The notes beneath the pieces are model-generated. The model did no database searches. It saw only the letters and a list, made by a program, of their open reading frames with translations, and had not been told where the DNA came from. Below are positions 44,645 through 56,788 of a stretch of DNA of 64,000 nucleotides, piece by piece; positions within the stretch are counted from its first letter, which is position 1, and the number at the start of each line of letters is the position of its first letter. Both the position numbers and the translations under genes were made by a program. This stretch comes from Nepenthes gracilis (taxonomy: Eukaryota; Streptophyta; Magnoliopsida; Caryophyllales; Nepenthaceae): NCBI GenBank assembly GCA_033239525.1, contig BSYO01000009.1, positions 16,947,299 through 17,011,298 on the forward strand, given 5' to 3'.

Positions 44645-46994
44645 TCAAGGGTAAGATGGGAGAGCAGCCCAGTAAGGCGACGAGACTGCGTTATACTCGT
44701 CAACATTGAAGAGGTTGTGGCAGTCCACCCCATTCTGCTGCTGCTGCTGCTGCTGAGGACTCGTGCCCTGTCCCTTGCACGAGCTGTGCGTGGCGGCCGC
44801 AGACGTGCTTTCCACCGTCTCTTCGGCAGAGATTTCTGTATACGCGGTTGAGACTTGCTTCCTTGTGGCTTGATCCCTGAGCATTCCCTTCAATTTCAAC
44901 ACCTGCTCAACCATAAAATATATATCCAAACATAACGCCGTAAGGATCAACTAGTTATTGATGTGAAGAAATATGGTATGTTTCTATGTATTGAAAATTT
45001 ATGATATCTACTGATATAGAAATTCTGATTTACCAGTACTTAATCTCTCTCAAATACGAGGGGATGTGGTACAATAATATTGCAAACATATAAATAAAGG
45101 TTGAGAGGGACACCCATCAGACTTTTTAACATAAAATTTTATTTATTTGTTAATACTAATAAATTTATATAAGAATAGATAGATGAATAAAATATTATAT
45201 TATCTAAAAAGTCTATTGAGCATGTCCATTATACGTACATATTGTAAGAATGCAATCATTTCATATTTATCCAATGATGCAACATTTTTTTTTTTTTTTG
45301 TTCATTCTTTTCAAGATCAATTATTGTCTCACAAACTCCATTGGTGGTGTGAATAGATCATTTGATTCATCTAAATCTGTAAAAAATCATAGCAATACTT
45401 AAAAGTCGAGTACCCTATTGTTGAATTTGCAATTCCAAAAAAATTACCAAGAAATGTGGTTTAATATGCTACAAACTTATATATGTACATCCGTATGCAT
45501 ATGTAGGTTGAGTGGGACACCATTTTAAAATTTTCAGACAATGTTAAGTTTTATGAGTTTATATATACTAATAAATTTATATTAAAAAAAGGATAAATAG
45601 ATGAAATATCTCTTTGTCTAAAATGTTAAATGGATCATCTTCAAAACATTTGTAATGTATACGTATATATATATAATCTAGGCACTTTTGACTGTAAAGA
45701 AATGATACGATTCGATGTATGGTAAGTGCAGGGTTCGAATTACCTCTTCATCGAGCTTTTGCTTCTCTCTACAGAGCACATCAAAGTCACGCTTAAGAGC
45801 ATCGTATAAGCACTCGAGCTGCTTAGCCTTCCACCGTGCTCTTCTGTTTTGGAACCAAACAGCAACTTGGCGAGGCTGAAGTCCAAGCTCTCGAGCCAGT
45901 TTCATCTTCCTATCTGGGTCTAGTTTTATCTCTTCATGGAAGCTATTCTCCAACGACTCTAACTGACAGTTTGTCAAACGCTTCTTCTTCTCTTGACTTC
46001 CATAGCTGCCGCCCTTGTCCAGTTGTGGCACAACCATCTGCGCTGCCATCATCTCAGCCGGATGCTTAACCTCCATGTCTTGATAGTAGTAGTTATTAAC
46101 AAGCAGTAGGAGAGACAACATTACATGTTTAGAACTTGAAAAACAATGCTAATATTGTTTTATTAAATTACTGCATTAATTGGGTTGTGCGAGAAGGAAA
46201 ATAAATGCTGGTAAAATCTCATAATTTGTTATCAATCCATTCTTTTATTCGATGGTTCTACTGACTGATATATAGCAAGAAATGAACAAACAAGGCTTAC
46301 AAAAGTACTCAAATAACCATAATATATGCACAACTTTTAAGTGAAAAACCAGCTACTCATTAATTCAAGTGCCAATAGATCATGGTATTGAAAACAAGAT
46401 GCCGATCTAGCTCTGATTTCATGGTGAATTTGACCCACAGAAATGCTATTCATGTCACAATCTATAATCTTTTCACTATCACTGTCTAAGGTGTGGAGAT
46501 GATTAATTTTGACGGTTTTAATTTCCTTTATTTTTAAAAAAACCTTCTTCCACTTATCAATGGAGTTGAAAAATGGTTGGAAATACGTTGAACACTCAGC
46601 ATTTCTCTTTGACGTGATGCAGGAGCAAATGCATCAAATGTCGAAAACAAGCCTTCATATCTACGGCCACAAATTCTTCTTTGGTCAAATTTTAAGAGGA
46701 AATAACCAGCTCTGTCAACCCAAAAGTTTAAGCTGTTAGATGAATTAAAGCTAAAGAAATTGATCAAAATTCCAACTACATTCGATAAACCCTCCTTAAG
46801 TGTTGTTCCTTTGAGCCAAAAAAAGACATGAAAGGGGGCCGAATGGAAGGGTTTTTACCTGGGAAAGGGTCATAGTTATAGTTGTAGAGGAAGCTGAGAG
46901 AGCTTTGATCTGGCCGAGGGACGAAGCTTCTTACGTTGGTATTCCAGTTCATATCTTTTGGCTTCTCTGCTTCTCCAGTCTCCTCACTATGCAA
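44645..46994 (-). CDS. LMI1: HD-Zip I transcription factor, LMI1/ATHB-51-like (three exons)
   Basis: Exons on the minus strand: 46994-46859, 46078-45744 and 44902-44645, giving 242 residues. Introns are 780 and 841 nt with GT-AG ends. The homeodomain spans about residues 75-130 ([20 protein letters not shown], then [20 protein letters not shown]). The leucine zipper has leucines at 133, 140, 147, 154 and 161, the last one supplied by exon 3, which confirms the exon 2/3 join. N-terminal MNWNTNV, then [10 protein letters not shown], and the terminal PSYP match the LMI1/ATHB-51 group rather than other HD-Zip I proteins. LMI1 acts in the nucleus downstream of LEAFY in floral transition, and LMI1/RCO-type genes shape leaf margins (cotton okra leaf is an LMI1-like locus). 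The conserved MNW suggests the true start may be M15 (46952), giving 228 residues. Confidence 0.88.
44735..44755 (-). repeat. (CAG)7 polyglutamine tract in the HD-Zip gene
   Basis: Seven uninterrupted CAG codons on the gene strand encode Q7 in the C-terminal region ([12 protein letters not shown]). Such tracts readily vary in length between alleles. Confidence 0.95.
45060..45650. repeat. Diverged direct repeat inside HD-Zip intron 2
   Basis: Segments 45060-45240 and about 45460-45650 align: GGTTGAGAGGGACACC (45099) against GGTTGAGTGGGACACC (45506), ACTAATAAATTTATAT (45155) against the same string (45567), then ATAGATGAA and TAAAA.GT. The period is 407-412 bases. Together the copies fill much of the 841-nt intron. 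Confidence 0.75.
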
Positions 46995-47150
46995 CTTTAT
47001 CTCAAAACCTGTGGGTAATAATATATGGGTGTGGACGTAGTAGAACAGCGGTGGACCACCGGGGAGGCGGAGGAGGAGGAGGAGCTAGTGGCGGAGGTAG
47101 AAGAGGTAGAGGAATAGGAGTGGCGGTGGCTATCTATATATGAAATCGCT
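46995..47150 (-). promoter_or_regulatory. 5' UTR and core promoter of the HD-Zip gene
   Basis: On the gene strand a TATA-type CATATATAGAT lies at 47141-47131, about 140 bases before the first ATG and 180 before the conserved MNW start. Between them is a GGA-rich run at 47057-47115 (CCT-rich on the gene strand), as often seen in plant 5' UTRs. Confidence 0.5.
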
Positions 47151-48279
47151 TGCGTTACTCCAATCCCAACACGACGAGGGAAAAATGGATGATAAAAGTA
47201 ACCCTAGTTAATAGGACATGAAATATACAAGGACGTGTTGTCGCGGTAAATTCGGCCAAGCTTTTTGAGCCGACACGACTTCTAATTGAAGCTTTATAAA
47301 CGTTCAAATTTTGATTTTTTTTTTAAAATTAAAATTTAATTTCTAAAATTATAAACTCTTTTTTTTTTTTTTTTGGGTGAGTAAAAAAATCTGATATTAT
47401 AAACTCTATCCCCACAAAAAATTAATAAATTCCAAAATATTATTCGGACATTTTCACACAATCCCACAGCTGTCATCCCACCACCATCGCCACCCCCACT
47501 GCCACCACACCTCTATTACTGGGACAAAAAACTCTAGGATAAATACAAAGATGGGACGCTGTTTACCTTAGTCCTTGTTTATAAAAAATTACTATTCTGA
47601 TTGAAATATCAATTTTTACCCTATATACTAATCAAACAATTTCACTGAAAGCAAATTCAAATAAAATTATAATTCTACTCTTTTTAAATATGATTTTCAC
47701 CACAAAAACAAATATCATGCCCTTTTTTCTTAGGGGATGGAGATGGTGACCGTCACACAGGAAGAGATATGTATAACCCAAGCTCTAAATGACCTCCGAA
47801 TTGGTTGGAGAAAATGACATGATATGACTATGGTGTGTGCTATGTGCACGGCCTCATAGAGTTCACATGGCTCAGTCATATATATATTTATATAGTTATG
47901 TGTGTGTATATATAAGGCCATGAGTTAAGAGAATAGGTAGACTCAATTAAGTTAATATAAAAGTGTGACCAAACGACTATGCCAACTATATTCAACCCGA
48001 ACCTATAAGTAATTTCTATTAACCTAGTTTGGACCCAAAAAAATAGAGACCAATCGAGTAAACTGTGATTGAGGTAATAAAATATTTGTCAATCCCGTTT
48101 TTTAATTTAAATACTGAAAATGTGTGTTAAATCAAGCATATATTAAAAAAACAATAATTAGTTGTGATGAAAAAACACAAAAATATAATAAAAGTATTTT
48201 AAAATTATTTATGTATTAAAAAGAATTATAAAAAATTAAGAAAAATTATAAAAATAATTTAATATATAGTTTTGATGGG
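47151..48279. other. Upstream region of the HD-Zip gene
   Basis: AT-rich, no coding potential. A CCACC/GCCACC-rich patch lies at 47478-47510 and poly-T runs near 47360. Distal promoter elements could lie here but none is recognised. Confidence 0.45.
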
Positions 48280-48720
48280 TGTCCCAGAGCTAGGCAGACA
48301 ATTAAAGCAAGGGAGCAGAAAGATAAGGGTGTTAACAGTGAGAGGTGTAAACTAGGGAGAGAGAGAGATGGTCCAGAAAACTTTGCCTTGTATTAAACGG
48401 ACAACATATATCCCATCCATTTCTCACGCCTAAATTCGTACGGCAATACGCAGGCCGCTGCTGCTGCTGCCGCTGCCGCTTGCTAAGTCTTTTCTCCCTC
48501 AGTACGTACGCTCTTTCTGACTTCTCTCTGTTTGTACTGAACTGGTATTGGGCGCAGTGGACCGACACAAAACACATTAAAAAAAACCATCAGTTCGATG
48601 GTGGCGTGGGGTACTTCTTGAGGGAGGAGGGAGGTGCACAATGTAATCGGCTCTACGCCTCCATAGCCGCTGCTGCCACTTCCTTCCCTCGTCGCCGATC
48701 AGCTGCAGGCCGTTAAGAGA
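48280..48720. other. GC-rich block of unknown nature
   Basis: About 440 bases stand out from very AT-rich surroundings. They hold (GCT)n/(GCC)n runs at 48452-48480, GAGAGAGAGAG at 48357-48367, and moderate open frames on both strands (48480-48716 plus, 48577-48332 minus) with no recognised domain. It could be a lost or lineage-specific exon, a 5' UTR of a non-coding transcript, or a regulatory region of the HD-Zip gene 1.3 kb away. Confidence 0.35.
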
Positions 48721-51700
48721 CTAACATATTAACAAGAAAATTATTATCAAATGTCAGTTCAAACATTTTCATTGGGACGGTCGATTAAAGGTTGAGGTTG
48801 GAAACCTTTAATGTTGAGTTGATGCTGAAGAATCTTGACGCTTTAAACTCTTAGAAAACTACTGTTGTTTGTTGGAAAAGATAATACGATGTTAAATTAT
48901 AAAAAAAAATGAAAAAGAATGATAAAAAAGAATGTTAATGCTTTAAACTCTTAAATTATTGTTTGTTGGGAGAATAATATGAGACTAAATTGTTAAAGAA
49001 AAAAACTAAAAAAATATTAATTTTTTGAATTCTAGAAATTCGGATTTCACAAACTTTGTAAATATATACATATGTACTAAACTTAATTTTTAAAATTTTT
49101 AAATTTTTTAAATATTTTGAACATGTATAGAATATTAAATTACTTACATATATTAAATGTTCTCTGAATTTAAAATTCGGACTTATTAAATCATATAATA
49201 ATATATGTATTTACAAATTATTATGATTTAGTCAATGAGATAATTAATCAACTTTAAGTAGCTTATATTCCCAACGCTGACATCCCCACTTGAGGACAGG
49301 AATCACTCTCACACAAAGTTAGAACAAGTGGAGAAGAAAGCCACCCCCACAAATCTACATGCATGGTCTCCCCTTAATTAACTTGAAGTGCAAGGCACCC
49401 CCTCATTGTCGGCCTTGATTTTTTAGATTCACGTTAATTTTGGGGTCCCACTTCGGGGAAATTGTTGCACCGTACGGATGGACTACATTCAATATTATCC
49501 TATATGCGACCGGTCGAAATGTGATGCATATAAAAGCAAAGTAGGTAGTTTACAATCTCAAAAAAAAAAAAAAACTTGCCCTCAACTTGGCTGTATTTAG
49601 TAATTCATACAAAATGTTAAAATTGTCTCGAGAATTAGGGCATAAGTGTCGTGGGTCATTGCTTTTCTTAGGTCTTTTATATGTTAGGATTTATCGTTAT
49701 TAGTTACTCTTTCAATTATATGAATAAGATAATTTTATTTTATGAAAAACGTCTCATTTTACTTGAGCAGATAAAATATAAGAGATTAGACTCATATAAA
49801 TAGAATCTATTATTTCAATTTATATTCATCCTAAAATCAAAGAATAGCTATTATCATACTGTTGAGTGGACAGTGTTATAAGATTTTTTTTTCAACGAGA
49901 TGAAAATAATTGTATAATTTACAATAACAAGGAATTTATATTTATATAATCTATTTTTATCTATATAAATTTTATAATAAAAAAATTATATAAATTTTAT
50001 GTAATGTTGCTTTTGACAATAATTGTAAAGTACACACCAATGATGTGCCTACACGGGGTTGGGAGAGCATTGAGGTTATCTTTTTATATTTTAATTATTA
50101 TTTTAAAATAAATATGTATAATTTAATAATTAATTTTAATAAATATTTTATATTTTAAAAATAATTAAAATATAATTATTTATTTAAATATTAACACCTT
50201 AATTAAAAAAAATAAACTCAATCTCTTAACGGATAAAATTTTTCTGATCTCACCTGCACATGTAACAGTACCAAGGTACAGCAACGTGGCACACATGCCA
50301 AACATAATTTATTAACAATTTTAAATACTAAGTTTCTAAAATTATCTGTATTTTCAAATGAAAGAAAAAACACTAAATTGTGTAATTTTTCTTTTTAAAA
50401 TGAGAAAAATCAAAACGCTTAATTGCATTAAGAATATGTATTAATCATAATTAATACAGAAACTTAAATGTATTTTTTGGTTGGAAAATTTTAAGGGATA
50501 TATTTTTTTATATAGCTTTTGAATATTTTGAATAATAGATTTTGTTACGATTATCTTAATATTAAACTATATTATTTTTTTAATATTTGAGATTATTTTA
50601 AAATTAATTAAAAATAGAGATTGAGATGATATTTTAATATATTATTTTAATTTTAATATTTTTTATTATAAGAATAAATTTTAATTGTTAAAAATTAACC
50701 AAATCTTATTTTTAACGAAAACCCTAATAAAATGTTAATTATATTATTATAATATAACATAATAAATACAAGAATAAAACAATGGCTTTAAATGATTGTT
50801 GGAAAAGTGTCCATAAAATCATAAAATATTGAATTTTTCGAAAATATACTCTAAGCGTACGCAATTGCGAGAGCATAAAATCTACTGACCAATCATTAAT
50901 TCTCTCTGAATATTTAATGCACTCACAAAAACTCTATTAATGAATTTATATAAAAATAAAAATATATTTATATATTCATCCATAAATACACTTATATTAA
51001 AATTATTAAAAATAAATATAAATTTAATTACCTTTTAATTTTTAATTTTTAATTTTTAATTTTTAATTTTTAATTTTTTTCTTTTTTCGTATAAAATAAC
51101 AATTTTATTATTAATTTAAAATTTAACATATAAAATTAAAAAATATTCTAAATTAATTACTAAAATAGTAACTTTTTTTTTAACTATATATTTCAAATTT
51201 TAAATAAAATGTGCTCAACTATATAATAAATTGTCAAAATATACTAAAACTTTAATTTAACAATTTCAACTTAAATGTTTATACTAAAATTTACAATATT
51301 ATATTTAGATTTTTTCAAATGAAATTTTGATTAAAATAATTATCAATTTAATAAGTATCTCTCAATATTTTTAAATCTGTGATATTTTTTTTTTTTTTTA
51401 CTTTTTTTGTATAATAATTTTTTTTTTAAAAAAATTATATAATAATAGAACATGAAAAATTGCTTCTGGGGCGGAGTGGGTCGAATCTCTGACCTAATGG
51501 AATTAAAAATCCACCCTAATCAATGGCATCACGAACCTCATATTATAATTTGGCTGAGGCTGACATCAATTTTTAATATATTAAAAGTTGTCAAATAAAT
51601 AGAATATTAACAAGAAAATTTGAATTTATTAATTTAATAATTTGAGGATTCTTGATATAAGAAAAAAAAAAGGTGTCGTTTATTTTTTAAAAAAATATTA

Positions 51701-52858
51701 ATTTCATTATAAAAATAATTTGGATACATATGAAATTAATTTTGAAATGTAAATGTAAAACAAAAATATTATTAAAATACAATATTTAATTTTAAATATT
51801 TAACTTTGAAACGTTGAAGTCATACGGTAAAACTCAGTATATTATAATTAAAATATATATATATATATTCAACAAGAAAATACTTACCATTTTAGTAATT
51901 AATAGTAGCCACCATTTTAACTCACCCATTCAAATTAGCCTACGTACTCTCCAATCGAGCCATAGCCTAGTGATTAAGGTGTGATCTTAATTTAGGGATG
52001 ATTTAAGTGCCCAATTTGTGTAGGAAGGGCACCAAAATCACCCTTAATCACTCAGAACATCTTTAATTCAAATAACCCTCTATTAAGGAGATAATTAGGT
52101 CCTAATCAAGTCCCAACTTGTACCATAATTATACCTAATTTAATAGGTTAAATAAATATCTTAATATAATCCCATAATTAATTTTCATATCAATGCCATG
52201 GCCGGATTATTTAACATTCTTATTTAAAATAATTATACCCAAATTATTACAATTAGTCATCCCTAAAATAACTCATCAAATTAATATAAATATGCTGAAG
52301 ATCCAATGCAAAAATAGATAAAGGATAAGGATTATGTCATACGAGGGTGTCTTAATGGTGACTAAATAATTATGTAGAATCAAATATTGTTTATTCATAT
52401 TGAATATTTAAATATTTTATATTTTTGTCTATTTCTGAGCCTAATATGTATCAATTTCATCCGTCCCCAAAATACTTCCAATGTATAAAATAAATAAATA
52501 AATAAAACTAAATAGAAAAAGAGAAATATGTGATATGGTGCTGGCTAATAATCGCCTAATCACTATAGTGTCTTTGGAAAAGTATACACTAAATTAGAAA
52601 ATACCATTTTACCTAACATTGCATGTAATTTTTAATGAACAAGAAATTTTAGAACATACTAGTAACTAACCATATATGATTAATTACAAAAAATAATTTT
52701 GTTTCTTAATAATTAAATATTAAAAAGTGACATGACACATTTAATATAATACAATCCTTCACATATGTATTACAATTGGAAAATGATGAATTTCTACAGA
52801 ACCTAAAATTATAAAAGATATTTTTTTAAATTAACTAAGCCTTTAATATTGATCAGTT
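48721..52858. other. AT-rich intergenic DNA
   Basis: No gene or complete transposon recognised. A moderately GC-richer patch occurs at 49275-49520. A weak inverted-repeat pair (AGAGCATTGAGGTT near 50071; its partner AACTCAATCTCT near 50217) brackets an A/T palindromic stretch. Confidence 0.45.
51033..51080. repeat. (TTTTTAA)n heptamer array
   Basis: Six or so copies of a 7-base unit TTTTTAA, ending in a T run. It is a low-complexity microsatellite; it is not the plant telomere repeat. Confidence 0.9.
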
Positions 52859-53946
52859 TGATACTATAAGATGGCATAGGGTCTAAAGTATTGCAAAGAT
52901 AGCTTGTCAAAATTTTTCCAAAGTCCATCGCAAGGCACCAGATGAGCCGTAGCGCAACCTAATAGCTCCAACCCAACAAATCTAGGCATCTTGCCTAAGG
53001 TCCCACATTACTCAAAGCTAGCAGGTGGAATTTCTACGAATTACACTATAAAAGTAGTTGCCATAATAGGTTCCCACAAGGCTCTAAAGGCACGAAAAAA
53101 TTTGCAACTATTGTAAGTCAGTCATTCTCTTATGAGTGTATCTTCATAAGCCGCCTGATAGTTGGGTGCACCCCTGGAGGCCTGCCCTCCATCTAGAAGG
53201 TCCGCTCCCTATCCAATAGGCCCACCCTCTATTTAGGAGCTGCCCATTGTCCAAGAGATGCCCTCTAGTCTGTCCAAAACCTACCCTCCAATTCATCCAG
53301 TAGACCCTCCAACTCATCCAGGAGGCCTACCTTATAATCTATCCACGTGGCCTGCCCAATCCTTCTAAGAGGTTGGCCTCCTTCTAGAGAGTCAGCTCTC
53401 CTTCTAGGAGACCAACCCCCTTTCAGGAGGTCATTCCACCTTGTAGAGAGCCCTCTTTCCAAGAGGTCGGCCTACCTTCTAGGGAGCCTTCATTCCAAGA
53501 GTTTAAGTCCTCTGGATACAAATCTAAACCGCCCCTCAATAGAGTACACCTTTAAACGGTCCCCTAATTATGCACATCTTTAAACCACCTCTCAATCGGA
53601 CGCATATTTGAGACACCATTCAATTAAATGCACCTTAAAGTAGCTCCCCATCAAGCGCACACACCGGAGTCAAGCCCTCCAATTCCACTCCCCTCCACTC
53701 ATGTATATCACGTATTCTCTTACACCAATGTATCTTTCTTTCCGTTGAGAAAAATTTTTAATTTAAATGTTAGAGGATAAATTGGAGAGTTAGTACCGCC
53801 AATTCTCTATCCTCTTATTTGTTCATTATGTCACGAGGGTTTGAGGTCAAAAAGTACAAAAATCAAACCAACTTTAATTCAACCAGACGCATAGAAAATC
53901 TAATAACTTCTTAACTATCAGACAACTCGAATCTAGAAACGTATCA
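52859..53946 (+). mobile_element. Probable solo LTR of a Tat-like element
   Basis: Starts about TGATACTATAAG and ends AAACGTATCA. It holds a TATA-type CTATAAAAG at 53046-53054 and, near the 3' end, TTTAAATGTTAGAGGATAAA (53761), the same U5-proximal motif as the paired LTRs. No primer-binding region or gag follows, hence solo LTR. The left edge is uncertain and no target duplication was found. Confidence 0.5.
53179..53500. repeat. About 20-bp minisatellite, roughly 16 units
   Basis: Degenerate units of the form GGCCTGCCCTCCATCTAGAA run head to tail, with a boundary A-G-A/G-G-A|G-G at 15-25 base spacing. The strand is pyrimidine-rich. The array sits within the probable solo LTR. Confidence 0.8.
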
Positions 53947-56127
53947 AATATATATATGTGGGTAATTAAATTAACTTTTTTACTGACCTCACCAAAATTT
54001 TTCAATTAATCTCACTTAATTTATTTATTGGTAGATATAATTCAATTATTTCAATAAAATTAGTCACACCTAAAGTAATTTCACTTATATGCAGTCACTA
54101 AATATTCTATCTAATATGAGGGGTATTGGGGAAAATAAAATAATAAAAGTAATAGATTCTGATGTATTTTTTTAGCATTTATATTTTAATTAATAAATCA
54201 ATCTTTAGAGTTAATAAATTTCATGATTTTGAGTTATATATTGAGTTTATTATCTTGTTTTATCATATCATTTGTATTTGAAAAAGAATTTATGATTATT
54301 TAAACTATTTTATATCCTAGTGATAAATACTAACTGTTGACTTAAATTTTATATCCTAAAATTGGATGAAAGCTAACTATTAGCTTAAATTAACTTGATC
54401 TTGAAGTATACCCTGAATTAGCTGCTTAAGTGGCTTGTGTGATAAAATTTTATGCATACCTCGAGTTAGTTACGACCTGAGCCGCTTGAGCGGTTTGTAT
54501 GGTGAAACTTTCATAGGCATACGACAAACTATCTACATAGATGGCCTGCACATAGTGAAATTCTTAGAGGCAGGCCACTAGGCAATTTTGAGATGGTCAA
54601 TCAAGCTGTGGGCTTTCAAAGACAAATTGTGAGGTGGCTGCTCAAATAGGGTGCAGTTTAGACTTACTATTTTCTACTTAAAATTATTTTGATTGAAAAT
54701 TTTTTTATTATTTTAAAAGATCAAACCTCCGTCAACTTAACAGATAGTACAAGATCTGAATTAAAATAAGAGTCAATCATTTTTAGAGTGACTAAGTATA
54801 AGAGTGAGATTGAAAAAATCACCTATTTCTTGAGAAACCATTCTTCCTTATTTAAGAGGTGAGCTTCAATATTTTGAGGTCCCTTACTGTTTTGAGTCTA
54901 TACGTTATATTTATTTGTCTATAATTTACAAGGTTTAATGTATGGTTTGAGCGTAAATTTGAGGTAAGGTTTGATTGGAGGATTTCGATAAATCGGAGAT
55001 TTACTTGAAAAAATCTAAAAATGTCTACATACTTGTAGATCTGCAGGTATAAAGAGAGTCTTAAATAGTCACGTATTTGGGATTAGTCGATTAAAGTATA
55101 TTTTTATTGATCTATAAGTCAACTATTCTCATTTAATAAATTTTCAATTGATGATTGAAAACTTAGAGAATTTTTTTAGTGAACAAATTGAATTTTTCTT
55201 CATCATCAAATATTATATTATCTCTATTTGTGTATTACATATATGTGAATTATAATGATTGATATTTAAGTATTTAGATACATAACTTTTTTAGATGTAT
55301 ATGAGTAATAATTTTTATTTAATACTTTTATAAACAAATACCTATATATCCACTCTAAGTGCTCGTGGATCCAAATACCATTTTTTCATTAATTCTTCAG
55401 CCGAACGGTATGATTATTTTGTGAAAATAACAAGGTTTTAACATAAAGTCGAAATGAGGTTCATAATTAGATATATGTAATTTTATTTATACACTGTAAT
55501 AAGTTATATCCATGAGAAGAAGGGAACTCGATTTCCTACATTCCACTTTCTGATTGAGCTATATGCATATCTAGGCTTCTTCATATGCATTTTTAGTAGC
55601 ATTTTTAGTGTGTAGCACTTAGGCTAAAGGTTACCTCAATCGGGCTTCTTGCATTTTGTACCAGCAATGTCAAAGCTCAATTCATGTACACATTACTAGT
55701 GTTAAGAACATTGCAAGAAAATGATGATATTTTATATATATATACAATTTTATACCTGTTACGATAATTTTATATGATAATTTAAATTCCTAATATTTCT
55801 TTTGGTTAGTATTAAATTGGTAACTTATACAAGCCAAGATTTGAACCACCCTTAAAGGACTCAATCTAAGGCTTAAATCCCTCTATTTAAAAAATATATA
55901 TTGAAATATTAACGCAACAAGCTCTCTTTGGATAGCCATTGAGCGGATTTGGGAGGGTCTTCCGCCTAGCGAGGAAGAGCCACACCCCTGTACCTCTGGG
56001 TCGGTAGGTTAAAGGTGTTTTTATCTTATAATTTTTAAAAGATAAAAACATAATAATGATGAACTTTTTTTATAATATTGGTATTTTAATATTCTAAAAA
56101 TAAAAAAATAAAAAAATTATTTTATAT
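53947..56127. other. Intergenic DNA with local repeats
   Basis: No genes recognised. Contains the repeats at 54308-54570 (listed separately). A GC-richer patch at 55925-56015 (GGGTCTTCCGCCTAGCGAGG) lies about 110 bases before element 3, with no identity I can assign. Confidence 0.45.
54308..54570. repeat. Degenerate tandem repeats
   Basis: Two sets. TTTATATCCTA followed by CTAACTNTT.NCTTAAA occurs twice from 54308. Then three units starting GTATACC/GCATACC/GCATACG at 54406, 54454 and 54517 share GCCNCTTGAGTGGCTTGT-like and GTGAAA.TTT(C)ATAG phrases, 48-63 bases long. Confidence 0.6.
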
Positions 56128-56788
56128 TGATGGGTATAGTTACTTACGGTTCAAGAGGAAAAACCAGTTGAAGGATTCGGCCCATAAAAAAATAGATACT
56201 CAATTGGTTCATATAACCCAAAATTAGTGAACAAGTCTGTAAGTATTATTCGAACTGTTATTTCTTGAAAAAAGACAAAAACAATTCTAATTAACCAAAA
56301 CGATTTCCTTCTCGGACTCAACGGACTTGCCGCCAACCACCGAACGGCGTTTGTTTATCCATCCGATGGTTTCTTAGGTAGTTGGGTGAAAATGTCAACT
56401 ACCCCTGACTTCTATATAAACCCCTCTTTTCCAACAGAAAAATGGGACAACGCTCAACCAAATAAAAACTAACAAAAGATAACCTTAAGGTATTTCAAGC
56501 GCACACTCTCTTTTATTAAGACGCTTTCTAAAAAGCGCACACCATAAAAAAAAATAATTTTTACAAGCATTTATACTTGCATCCTCAATTTTCTTTTTCA
56601 AATAAAGATAACTGATTTAAGTATCGGAGGATATACTGGGAGTGAATTCCATCAATCATTTGACCGTACTTTATTGTATTATATTAGATTCAAATTAAGT
56701 GTGTACGGAGATCGGACCCTGCGTCTAACCGATCGGACAATCCTTGGCTCCTTAATCCATATAACAATTTGGATCCAAGTACGTATCA
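56128..56788 (+). repeat. 5' LTR of element 3
   Basis: Opens TGATGGGTATAG and ends CGTATCA. A TATA box CTATATAAACCCC lies at 56412-56424, and the U5-proximal motif TGATTTAAGTATCGGAGGAT near 56611. TTAGTGCCGTCTATGAGAAA directly follows (56789-56808) and is the primer-binding region. Confidence 0.75.

Noticed and set aside
50068..50230. Second MITE with ends AGAGCATTGAGGTT and AACTCAATCTCT
   Set aside because: The ends pair imperfectly, and A/T-rich interiors give chance palindromes; not enough to call.
51033..51080. Interstitial telomere repeat
   Set aside because: The heptamer is TTTTTAA, not TTTAGGG, and lies in A/T-rich DNA; treated as a microsatellite.
51955..52080. tRNA-derived SINE starting at GCCATAGCCTAGTGATTAAG
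   Set aside because: The box-A-like start is suggestive but there is no box B at the right distance and no tail.
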